Translations under genes and position numbers: made by a program
Assembly (NCBI GenBank): GCA_903970295.1
Contig: CAJCHQ010000466.1
Coordinates: 1 to 7,082, forward strand
DNA from: Bryobacterales bacterium
Lineage (GTDB): Bacteria; Cyanobacteriota; Vampirovibrionia; Obscuribacterales; Obscuribacteraceae
DNA: 7,082 nt
Direction of reading: 5' to 3'
Shown: positions 1-6,406 of the stretch, in pieces
Numbering within the stretch: the first letter of the stretch is position 1
How the letters are laid out: the number at the start of each line of letters is the position of its first letter
The notes under the pieces: model-generated
The model's database searches: none
What the model was told of the DNA's origin: nothing
What the model saw: only the letters and a program-made list of their open reading frames with translations

Positions 1-810
1 GTCGGTCAGCGCGGCATCAATGTGCTGCCGCTCGTCAGCGACTACGAAGAATTCCTCAAACAATTCGCGCGTGCAGGCTTCGATATCGGTCTGGCACCAA
101 TGGAAGACACCGCATTTCATCGCTCCAAAACCAATACCAAACTGAGAGACTATGGCGCTTGCCGAGTCTCAGGGATTTACTCGAATGTCGATGTCTATGC
201 ATCTTGCATCGAAGATCGAAAAACCGGATTGCTTGTAGATAATACCGAGTCGGGCTGGTTCGAGGGTCTTGCCGCACTGGTGCAAAACCCCGAATTGCGA
301 CAGGGCATTCAAAACGCCGCCTATACCGAGGTCTATCAACAATACCGGCAAGAGGTAGTTGAAGATGAATGGTTGCGCCAGATCCAAGAGATACTCGATA
401 GCGACACTAGCTATTCCTTGACGAACAGTCCACTAAGGCAAGTGACCGAAGTTTTGATCCGCGCCGACCAAGATAATTTGACCGGATTCACGATGCCGAC
501 AGAGTCACCGGGAGACAAACATCCCCTCGGCAAAGTCTTTGTCGAAGTGCTGACACCTCACAATAATCTTTTGCGCGAAGCTGCTTCAACGCGCCAGACC
601 AGCGACAACGGACAGGTGCAATTCACTTTCAGCCCGATCAAGAATTCGCACTCGAAAGAATTCGTGCTCCGTTTCATTCGCCCACCGGAAAACGCACTGG
701 AAGGTGAAGTTCCTCCATGGCTGCCGCCGGCGGGCTTCATTCACATGCTTTACAGCAGTGGCAAAAACGCTGGTGCAGCCGACAAGTTGGGGGTGGCGGC
801 GAATGGTTGA
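1..810 (+). CDS. GT-B type glycosyltransferase, C-terminal part, with appended beta-rich domain (5' end outside window)
   Basis: The frame is open from the first base and ends at TGA 808-810, giving 269 visible residues (numbered from base 1); the N-terminal half lies outside. Residues about 1-135 look like the nucleotide-sugar-binding Rossmann half of a GT1/GT4-like enzyme: FDIGLAPMEDT (27-37), the basic KTNTKLRDYGA stretch (43-53) where the usual donor-binding Glu of the Ex7E region seems to be Asp50, and TGLLVDN (75-81), followed by closing helices. Residues about 143-252 form a separate module rich in predicted beta strands: DNLTG (158-162), GKVFVEVLTP (177-186), then SD..V.F.F.PI..S (201-216) and AGF (244-246). 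The same module ends the next gene. It would transfer a sugar to a surface glycan in the cytoplasm; donor and acceptor cannot be read. The stop overlaps the next start, implying one operon. Family is confident, specificity unknown. Confidence 0.85.
   Translation, partial: VGQRGINVLPLVSDYEEFLKQFARAGFDIGLAPMEDTAFHRSKTNTKLRDYGACRVSGIYSNVDVYASCIEDRKTGLLVDNTESGWFEGLAALVQNPELRQGIQNAAYTEVYQQYRQEVVEDEWLRQIQEILDSDTSYSLTNSPLRQVTEVLIRADQDNLTGFTMPTESPGDKHPLGKVFVEVLTPHNNLLREAASTRQTSDNGQVQFTFSPIKNSHSKEFVLRFIRPPENALEGEVPPWLPPAGFIHMLYSSGKNAGAADKLGVAANG
792..796 (+). promoter_or_regulatory. Ribosome binding site for the coiled-coil gene
   Basis: GGTGG inside a G-rich run lies six bases before ATG 803. It sits within the end of the upstream coding region, so translation of the second gene is probably coupled to the first. 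It favours 803 as the start over frame extensions further upstream, which would overlap the upstream gene much more. Confidence 0.5.
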
Positions 811-1543
811 TTTATTTAGCCCAGCTCACTCGTTGATCACGACACAAGCTGTTTTTCAGGAAGAGAATACCCAGAAAATGAATGATCCTTCGGCGCCGCA
901 GGGGGAGCCTAAACTGCCGCAAAAACAGGAAGAATATATTCAGAATTTGCAGCTCCGCATCGAAGAATTAGAACAAGAGCTTGTCCACGTCAGCAACAAA
1001 GGCAAACTGATTGCCCAGGAGCTAGACCTCTTCAGACAGCGAAGAGTAATTTTCTGGTCGGATCGTTTCCGCAATACATTCGATGCCTGGAATTTGATGA
1101 ACCACAACTTCCAGCAGCTCAAAGACGACAGCGCGATTTTTCACGGCACACTGCAAAAATTCCGCCTGCAGCCAAGCTATAGCTTGTTGCGTGTTTCCTA
1201 TCTCACTTACACTCTTGAATTGAACCGCCCAAATTTGTGTGGGCTCTGGCTGGCGCCAGTTCTGGATGTACCGATGGAGTCGGGAGAAGTTTGCATCCGC
1301 ATCTTCTCCGACCCCGATAATTTAGTTGCCTCTTGCAACAAATCGGTCAATAAGATGAGCGACGAAAACCCTGTACTCTTCGATTTTCCCCCGATCGAAC
1401 ACTCGGACAAACAAAAACTGACTCTGCGCGTTTACGTACAAGGAGTAGACGCTCCGGCTCGCATTTTCGAGTTGCGGTATTACGCGCTGGGCGGCTTCGG
1501 CAGGCTGAAAACGCGTCCATTTGCCGGTTTCGTCTTCGCCTGA
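803..1543 (+). CDS. Coiled-coil protein with the same C-terminal beta-rich domain as its upstream glycosyltransferase
   Basis: A 246-residue protein starting at ATG 803, which overlaps the upstream stop by 8 bases and has GGTGG six bases before it. A later in-frame ATG at 878 (MNDPSAPQ) with GGAAGAG upstream is a possible alternative. There is no signal peptide or membrane segment and no glycosyltransferase catalytic motif. Residues 1-40 look disordered. Residues about 41-80 form a charged heptad-like coiled coil (NLQLRIEELEQEL). Residues about 84-125 look helical with aromatic residues. From about 128 a beta-rich domain follows: NLCGL (144-148), GEVCIRIFSDPDNLV (161-175), SD..V.F.F.PI..S (186-201), AGF (241-243). 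This matches the end of the preceding protein. I do not recognise a named family. The likely role, by inference, is a glycan-binding or scaffolding partner of the upstream enzyme, perhaps oligomerising through the coil. Confidence 0.85.
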   Translation: MVDLFSPAHSLITTQAVFQEENTQKMNDPSAPQGEPKLPQKQEEYIQNLQLRIEELEQELVHVSNKGKLIAQELDLFRQRRVIFWSDRFRNTFDAWNLMNHNFQQLKDDSAIFHGTLQKFRLQPSYSLLRVSYLTYTLELNRPNLCGLWLAPVLDVPMESGEVCIRIFSDPDNLVASCNKSVNKMSDENPVLFDFPPIEHSDKQKLTLRVYVQGVDAPARIFELRYYALGGFGRLKTRPFAGFVFA

Positions 1544-1544
1544 A

Positions 1545-2627
1545 CTAGATCTTTGAGCGCATACTCCGCAAGGGCGCTGTCAACTTCCAGGAGACGCTGT
1601 TTTGCATTTGCGTGACCGCTGCTCGCAACTCCTTGCATTCACCCTCTCGATGCTCGAGTTCGTTTTTGGTGGCAATCAATTCTTCCATCAAAGTCGTAAT
1701 TCGACGCTCGGCATGAAAAAGAGCTTCCCGGACATCGGTCATTTCCGATACCGAAAAACTGGATTGGCCGCGCGGATTGGCTGCTCTCAATTTTTCGATT
1801 GAAAGCCCTTGATTACGCACCAGATGATCGACGTCGAGGGCGATGCGTTCGCTTGCTCGCTTGAAAAAATGTTCTTCGGATTCTCCCAGCTCGTTCAAAT
1901 AATGCCCCCACGATTTCCACATGCGCACTATATCGGCGGCAAAATACAAACCGCTGAGATTGCTCGAGGTCGTGCTCTCTCCGTGTCGGCGGAACGAACA
2001 AAGAACATCGCTGATGAAATAAAGATCGCCGGATTGCAGAATTTTGAACCAATAGTCGATGTCGCCCCAATGATAAAGGCTGGCATCGAGACCGTTGCCA
2101 GCAGACTCGGCTCTGAACATCGCGGTACTTGGCTCGCCGATCCAATTCGTCAAATTGATCAAATTAGCGAGAATGACATCTTTCGATTTCAGCCGCGTGT
2201 TTTTTTCAAAACGGCTGACGCGCTCGATCTCATTACCGCCGTCGTCGATCCATCTTTTGCCGCAGGCGACCAGCGCGATGTCAGACTCGGCTTCCAACAC
2301 TGCCACCATACGCTCGATCGCTGTCGGTTCGAGCAAGTCATCCTGGGCGAACAATTTTATGTATTTACCAGCTGATGCGCGGATGCAGGCGTTGTAATTT
2401 TGAAAAAGTCCGAGTCGTTCCAGATTCTTTTTGAAGCGAATGCGTTTGTCATCCCGGGCGATAGACTCGGCAATAGCCACTGAATTGTCGGTCGAACCAT
2501 CATCTTTGATGATCAGCTCGAAATCCTTGAAAGTCTGATGCCGAATATTTTGGATCGCCGTTTCGAGATAACGTGCCCCGTTGAAAACCGGCAAACAGAC
2601 CGAAACTAATGGGCGAATCTGAGACAC
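1545..2627 (-). CDS. GT2 family (GT-A fold) glycosyltransferase with C-terminal coiled coil
   Basis: A 360-residue protein starting at GTG 2627-2625, with GGAG six bases upstream. It has the classic family 2 layout: PLVSVCLPVFNG (6-17), the nucleotide-binding KDDGSTD (41-47), the QDD metal-binding DxD equivalent (95-97), IGEPSTAMF (163-171), and WGDIDYW (187-193), which fits the acceptor-side region usually holding the catalytic base. The GT-A domain ends near residue 240. After a helical linker, residues about 294-341 are a highly charged coiled coil, and the protein ends in SWKLTAPLR (346-354), a motif known at the ends of O-antigen/rhamnan-type glycosyltransferases. It would transfer a sugar from a nucleotide donor to a surface polysaccharide intermediate; the sugar cannot be deduced. 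It follows the GT4 gene by 13 bases (same operon), and its TAG stop is one base from the convergent gene's stop. No membrane segments, so probably a peripheral cytoplasmic enzyme. Confidence 0.95.
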   Translation of the reverse strand: MSQIRPLVSVCLPVFNGARYLETAIQNIRHQTFKDFELIIKDDGSTDNSVAIAESIARDDKRIRFKKNLERLGLFQNYNACIRASAGKYIKLFAQDDLLEPTAIERMVAVLEAESDIALVACGKRWIDDGGNEIERVSRFEKNTRLKSKDVILANLINLTNWIGEPSTAMFRAESAGNGLDASLYHWGDIDYWFKILQSGDLYFISDVLCSFRRHGESTTSSNLSGLYFAADIVRMWKSWGHYLNELGESEEHFFKRASERIALDVDHLVRNQGLSIEKLRAANPRGQSSFSVSEMTDVREALFHAERRITTLMEELIATKNELEHREGECKELRAAVTQMQNSVSWKLTAPLRSMRSKI

Positions 2628-2633
2628 AGTCGG

Positions 2634-2637
2634 CTCC
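2634..2637 (-). promoter_or_regulatory. Ribosome binding site for the GT2 gene
   Basis: Read on the minus strand, GGAG lies six bases before the GTG start at 2627. It falls in the 13-base gap after the GT4 stop codon, supporting the GTG start and independent initiation within the operon. Confidence 0.55.
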
Positions 2638-2640
2638 AGG

Positions 2641-4221
2641 TTATTTCTTGCCTTCGGCTGCTGCTAGTTGACGCTGTCTGGGTGTCGGATGAATGTCTTT
2701 CGAAAGAATTTCTTTCTCCAACCATTCGACATGCTTCGGCAAAATTTTTCCCCGCGCGCCTGTCAAATCTTCGATCTTGCGAGTGACGCGCACAGCTACT
2801 TTCGCCGCAAGCAATCGCGGGCGCAGCCGGGCCATGTAGAGCCAATAGGCGAAGCGATAACGGAGAGAATATTGGTACAACAAATTGTGCACCATCATAT
2901 TGAAAGCAGAAAGCATGGTTTCCATATCTGCCAGAGCTTCCGACGGACTGCGCAGGTACTGCGGATTTTGGCAGCGAACCGTGAATGATTGCTTCGCACT
3001 TTCATATACTTCTGCCGTCTGGCGAGCGATCTCGGCCCGCTGGAAGACTTTCATCACCCGTTCACGAGCATTGGCGCCCAGCTTTTTGCGCAATGACTGA
3101 TCTTGCAAAAGTTCGACCAGCGCCTCAGTCAGGGCTGGCACATCCTTCGCTGGCACCAGCCGCCCACAGTCGGCATTGCCTATATACTCGGGAGCGCCGC
3201 CGGAAGTTGTGGCAATCACGGCCCGACCGCACGACATTGCTTCCAGGCACGAATAGGGCGAATTGTCGTACACCGATGGCACAACCGAGACGTCGGCGGA
3301 ACGATAATAATCGGGAAGTTCAACCAGCGGCACGCGCGGTATGAACGTGATGTGCTCGGAGCAGCGCGCATCGGCAATAAATTGCTTCAGCTCGGCCATG
3401 ACCGATTTTTGACCACGCCCGTTATTCGTGTCATCGCCGATAATGCAAAAATGCGCGTTGGGCACGCGTTTAACCACTTCCGGAATAGACTGAATCAGGT
3501 ATTTTATTCCTTTGCGTTCTTCCAGCCGACCGACGAACAGCACTTTCAATTTGTCATCGGCGGCGATTGCTTTCTTACCTTCAGGACAAAATTCTCGGGC
3601 ATCGATTGGGTTGAGAACGATCTTGATGCGCTCGACCGGGTAATTGAGGTCGTTGCTCACATACTGGGCCAGGTCATTACTCGGAGAAGTGATGGCATCG
3701 GCATTCAGCATGGCCACACGCTCAAGCATGGCGACGAATTGATGGTCGAATGACGCCGAAACATTGTGCAGCCCTTCGGCAATAAACTTAGAATGCGGCG
3801 TGTAAAGCCTGACCGCCAGTGGAGCAACTTTGGTGATGGCTGGGAAAAGCCCTTCAGCGAGAAGCTCGGGAGTGTCGACGACATCGAAAGGATTTTCCAT
3901 GTGCAGCTCTAGAAAGCGCTGCCAGAGAGCGGCACTGCTACTCACCACATATCGTGAATAGGGAATGCACCGACTCAACATCCCAAGATCCGATTCGCGC
4001 AGATACGACTCGACCCGGTGAACTACGATACCCTCTGTATCGACGATTTTCGCCTTCTCTTTTGCTAGCGAAATAACTGTGACATCGTGCCCAATTTCTT
4101 TCAGTCCCTGAGCGAGATGACGGGCGAAGGTGGCAATGCCGCCCCAACCGGTGTCGGGGGGATACTCACGAGAGATCAGACAAATGCGCAATTGACCCTG
4201 CTTAACGAGATGTGACGGCAT
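2641..4221 (-). CDS. GT4 family (GT-B fold) glycosyltransferase with long C-terminal extension
   Basis: A 526-residue protein if ATG 4221 is used; an in-frame TTG at 4236 would add five residues, but no good ribosome site precedes it, while GAGA lies nine bases before the ATG. The N-terminal Rossmann domain opens with LRICLISREYPP and the glycine loop GWGGIATF (25-32), the acceptor-side loop of GT4 enzymes. The donor domain begins near 225 with VLFVGRLEERKG, whose Arg232 and Lys237 are the expected diphosphate-binding residues. The Ex7E-type motif is present with Asp first: D319 to E327 in PSVYDNSPYSCLEAMSCG, a common variant. Glycosyltransferase homology ends near 405. About 115 further residues follow, with an aromatic and basic stretch (LLYQYSLRYRFAYWLYMAR, about 447-465) that could form an amphipathic, membrane-touching helix. 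Promoter-proximal gene of a two-gene operon with the GT2 gene. A retaining sugar transfer to a lipid-linked glycan is expected from the family; substrates unknown. Confidence 0.95.
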   Translation of the reverse strand: MPSHLVKQGQLRICLISREYPPDTGWGGIATFARHLAQGLKEIGHDVTVISLAKEKAKIVDTEGIVVHRVESYLRESDLGMLSRCIPYSRYVVSSSAALWQRFLELHMENPFDVVDTPELLAEGLFPAITKVAPLAVRLYTPHSKFIAEGLHNVSASFDHQFVAMLERVAMLNADAITSPSNDLAQYVSNDLNYPVERIKIVLNPIDAREFCPEGKKAIAADDKLKVLFVGRLEERKGIKYLIQSIPEVVKRVPNAHFCIIGDDTNNGRGQKSVMAELKQFIADARCSEHITFIPRVPLVELPDYYRSADVSVVPSVYDNSPYSCLEAMSCGRAVIATTSGGAPEYIGNADCGRLVPAKDVPALTEALVELLQDQSLRKKLGANARERVMKVFQRAEIARQTAEVYESAKQSFTVRCQNPQYLRSPSEALADMETMLSAFNMMVHNLLYQYSLRYRFAYWLYMARLRPRLLAAKVAVRVTRKIEDLTGARGKILPKHVEWLEKEILSKDIHPTPRQRQLAAAEGKK

Positions 4222-4342
4222 TTCAAGTGATCTCAAATTATGACTTGAACTGCCGCCTGATTGCTACAGAGATGAAGTCCTGGCGAATAAAAGGGCATTC
4301 ATATGACGTTGAATGGCAAGATTCTAATGCTGAGCCGCCGCC

Positions 4343-4372
4343 TTGACATCACAGTAATAGCTTTGGGAAAAT
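4343..4372 (+). promoter_or_regulatory. Candidate promoter of the acyltransferase gene
   Basis: The divergent 4222-4397 gap contains a perfect TTGACA (4343-4348) and, 18 bases later, GAAAAT (4367-4372), a four-of-six match to the -10 consensus. Transcription would start near 4379, leaving a short leader before the TTG start at 4398. The weak -10 makes this tentative. On the opposite strand, CATAAT (4242-4237) could be a -10 for the GT4 operon, but no convincing -35 partner is visible. I see nothing else in this gap. Confidence 0.3.
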
Positions 4373-4397
4373 TAGTGACTCCAACCTAGAGCAGCCA

Positions 4398-6149
4398 TTG
4401 TTAGGAATTCAATCACTGCCGCCGGCAAGGGTCGCTCTCCCGACACCGGAAATTACGCGCACCGCAGAGCCACGACTCGATGCTCTGACTGCGCTCAGAT
4501 TTTTTGCGGCAGTCTCGATTGTTCTACTTCATTTCTCTGAGCTCCTCTGCACTGAGATTCGCCCTTTTACGCAGCCGATGGCTTTGCATCAGGGCGTCAG
4601 TTTCTTTTACGTGCTCTCGGGATTCATACTCACTTATGTTTATCCGAACCTGGTCGACAAGCAGGCTGTGGTGAAATTTTTGCGGGCGCGAGTCGCTCGC
4701 GTTTACCCGATGCATATTTTTTCGTTGGCACTGCTAATGCTTTTTGCCTGTCCAAATTACTCGTCGCACGAAATTCCAAAATTGATCGCCGCAAATCTTT
4801 TACTGGTTCAAGATTGGCTGCCCTTCAAGGATTTTTACTGGTCGTGTAATGCGCCGGCGTGGAGTATCTCGTGTGAGTTTTTCTTCTATCTCTGCTTTCC
4901 GTTTGTGATTCAAAACTTTGCTTCGAGTTGGGCGAAGAAGTTGGGATTGTGTTTGCTCGCGACAACGGCGATGCTGGTTGTCTGCACAATCTTCAAGGCA
5001 CCCGTGACGGAGGCTGGAGTACTTGTGATATCACAGGATTGGTTTACTTCGTTGAGCCCGCTTGTGCGATTGAGTGAATTTGCTCTCGGCATGTGCGTCG
5101 CTCTTTTCTTCAGCAGAGAAAGAAGCAAATCGGCCGGTGCGCGCGGGGAAACACTTCAGCCGAGCGCGGCAGGCACAGTTGCCGAAGTGGCACTGTGTGT
5201 GGCAACCATCGCCTACTTGTTCATCGGACAGCTAATGCCGTTTTTAGCCACGGCTCATTTGCTGCCACCGCAATCAATTCAGAATTGGATTTTGACCAGT
5301 GCAGGCGCACCAGTCTATGGCCTCTTGATCTACGCTTTCGCCAGTCAACGTGGTCTGCTCTCGACACTGCTCTGTCGCAGGCCCTTCGTTCTGCTCGGCG
5401 AAATTTCGTTTGCGCTTTATCTAATTCACTTTCCAATCTTGTCGATTTTTGCCCGCTATCAGGATGAATTCAGTCAGACACCACAGATACTTACCGGTAT
5501 TTCTTTCTGGATCTGCGTGCTCAGTGCTTCATACATTTGCTTTGAATTGATCGAGAAGCCATTTCGCGGTTTAGTCCTCGGCCAGGGAATCAAAGGCTTT
5601 CCTAAACGAATCAGTTTCGCCCTGGCAGCCAATCTACTAATGGTTGGTGGAGTCTGGCTTTTTGAGTTCAAACAAGTCGAATCCTGCCGGGCGCGCACGC
5701 GAGCAGAGGACGCAGTGATTGCTAAACAAATCATGGCTGTCACACCGGCGACTCTGAGAGGCACTGCATTCGGTGACAGCTTCGCCTTGGACGCCTACGG
5801 CTTCGATACTCTGGATGGGCAGACCAGGGTCAGACTGGTGTGGCGATCCTTGAAGAATGAAAAGCTAAAGTATCATGTAGGTTTCCATCTCATCGATCGG
5901 CGCGGCGAAAATCTGCGGCAGAAAGACTACGAACAGAGCCGTGCGAAATGGCAAGTCAAGCCTGGCAGAATTTGGGTCGACACAGTCAGGCTCACGCCTG
6001 CGGAAATGAACCAAGTCGCGAGAATTGGCATTTGCGTTTTCGAGGAAGGCGAAAGCGAACGAGATGATGTTCATCTCTTAGCGGTCGCTAAAGGAGAACG
6101 CGATTACGGTGGGAAACGGCTATTGATCGATGTGCCGGGTGGTCAGTGA
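4398..6149 (+). CDS. Acyltransferase-3 family membrane protein with fused C-terminal soluble domain
   Basis: A 583-residue protein. TTG 4398 is the only usual start codon between the in-frame stop at 4344 and the conserved N-terminus, with AGAG six to nine bases upstream. Residues about 26-425 are a typical multi-spanning acyltransferase 3 (OafA/OatA-like) core: RLDALTALRFF, the hallmark R34-x10-H45, GVSFFYVLSGF (66-76), RARVARVYP (96-104), WSISCE (155-160), LGEISFALYLIH (333-344) and FELIEKPF (382-389). Members move an acyl group, often acetyl, across or at the membrane onto glycans; H45 is the expected key residue. A last hydrophobic helix (about 404-422) leads into about 160 extra residues. 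From about 474 these look like a beta sandwich (RVRLVWRSL, YHVGFHLIDRRG, KPGRIWVDTV, VARIGICVF), not the SGNH domain often fused to this family. Divergent from the glycosyltransferase operon, it probably decorates the same glycan. Core confident; role of the tail unknown. Confidence 0.92.
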   Translation: MLGIQSLPPARVALPTPEITRTAEPRLDALTALRFFAAVSIVLLHFSELLCTEIRPFTQPMALHQGVSFFYVLSGFILTYVYPNLVDKQAVVKFLRARVARVYPMHIFSLALLMLFACPNYSSHEIPKLIAANLLLVQDWLPFKDFYWSCNAPAWSISCEFFFYLCFPFVIQNFASSWAKKLGLCLLATTAMLVVCTIFKAPVTEAGVLVISQDWFTSLSPLVRLSEFALGMCVALFFSRERSKSAGARGETLQPSAAGTVAEVALCVATIAYLFIGQLMPFLATAHLLPPQSIQNWILTSAGAPVYGLLIYAFASQRGLLSTLLCRRPFVLLGEISFALYLIHFPILSIFARYQDEFSQTPQILTGISFWICVLSASYICFELIEKPFRGLVLGQGIKGFPKRISFALAANLLMVGGVWLFEFKQVESCRARTRAEDAVIAKQIMAVTPATLRGTAFGDSFALDAYGFDTLDGQTRVRLVWRSLKNEKLKYHVGFHLIDRRGENLRQKDYEQSRAKWQVKPGRIWVDTVRLTPAEMNQVARIGICVFEEGESERDDVHLLAVAKGERDYGGKRLLIDVPGGQ

Positions 6150-6159
6150 TTTTGGCAAG

Positions 6160-6175
6160 GCAGGGCGAGGCCCGC
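6160..6175 (+). terminator. Short GC-rich stem-loop after the acyltransferase gene, possible weak terminator
   Basis: Eleven bases after the acyltransferase stop, GC-A-GGGC pairs with GCCC-GC around a GAG loop, giving six pairs with one bulged A. It is not followed by a T-run, so it is a poor intrinsic terminator by itself. It may stabilise the 3' end or mark a factor-dependent stop. Its location is the main argument. Confidence 0.25.
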
Positions 6176-6212
6176 AATGATTTCCGTCCAACCGCTGCAA
6201 GTTGTGTATTTA

Positions 6213-6268
6213 CTGTAACACTCGTGTAACTTTCGTTTCGTACATTTACGACTTCGACCGCCTATTAT
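6213..6268 (+). promoter_or_regulatory. Candidate regulated promoter: 11-bp direct repeats, inverted repeat and a -10 like hexamer
   Basis: CTGTAAC (6213-6219) and GTGTAAC (6224-6230) form a direct repeat with an exact 11-base step, about one helical turn, the geometry used by many OmpR/PhoB-type response regulators. Just downstream is TCGTA-CATT-TACGA (6238-6251), a perfect five-base-arm inverted repeat. TATTAT (6263-6268) is a good -10 candidate, but the -35 position (CGTACA, 6239-6244, 18-base spacing) matches the consensus poorly, as expected for an activator-dependent promoter. It would drive the downstream low-complexity gene. All inferred from pattern only; the regulator is not identified. 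Confidence 0.35.
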
Positions 6269-6352
6269 TTCCCAAAATTCCCGGACCCTTTCTCCCCAGT
6301 TGCTTAAGAAGCCTTTGATAATTCGCCTTCTTGGACGAGGGCGAAAAGACGC

Positions 6353-6406
6353 ATGGCGATTAAAAGTGTCTGGGGAAAGTCCAGGGCTCGCAGAGGCTTA
6401 TTATGA
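6353..6406 (+). CDS. Possible 17-codon basic leader peptide
   Basis: ATG 6353 opens a 17-residue frame, MAIKSVWGKSRARRGLL, whose TGA (6404-6406) overlaps the next start as ATGA. The peptide is strongly basic. A GAGG-type site lies upstream, but about 12 bases away, which is long. The overlap suggests translational coupling to the next gene, but so short a frame may well be chance. I know of no matching family. Confidence 0.2.
   Translation: MAIKSVWGKSRARRGLL
6392..6396 (+). promoter_or_regulatory. Ribosome binding site for the low-complexity gene
   Basis: AGAGG lies six bases before ATG 6403. This is good Shine-Dalgarno spacing and is the main reason for choosing this start. Confidence 0.6.

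Noticed and set aside
704..802. Upstream extension of the coiled-coil gene to 704
   Set aside because: It would overlap the preceding glycosyltransferase by over 100 bases; ATG 803 has a ribosome site and the usual short overlap.
1556..1578. AGCGC/GCGCT inverted repeat near the convergent stop codons as a bidirectional terminator
   Set aside because: Only five pairs with a 13-base loop, lies inside the GT2 coding end and lacks a T-run.
1809..2375. A 188-codon plus-strand frame inside the GT2 gene
   Set aside because: It lies antisense to the highly conserved GT2 catalytic domain, whose motifs are intact; the antisense product shows no family features.
3103..3753. A 216-codon plus-strand frame inside the GT4 gene
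   Set aside because: It is antisense to the GT4 core, with no recognisable motif; long antisense frames are common opposite such genes.
4297..4316. CATTC and GAATG inverted repeat in the divergent spacer as an operator
   Set aside because: Five-base arms around ten bases in AT-rich DNA are likely chance and do not sit well with either promoter candidate.
6306..6332. AAGAAG and CTTCTT arms around a 15-base loop
   Set aside because: Six A-T-rich pairs with a long loop are weak and expected by chance; no T-run or known riboswitch feature follows.
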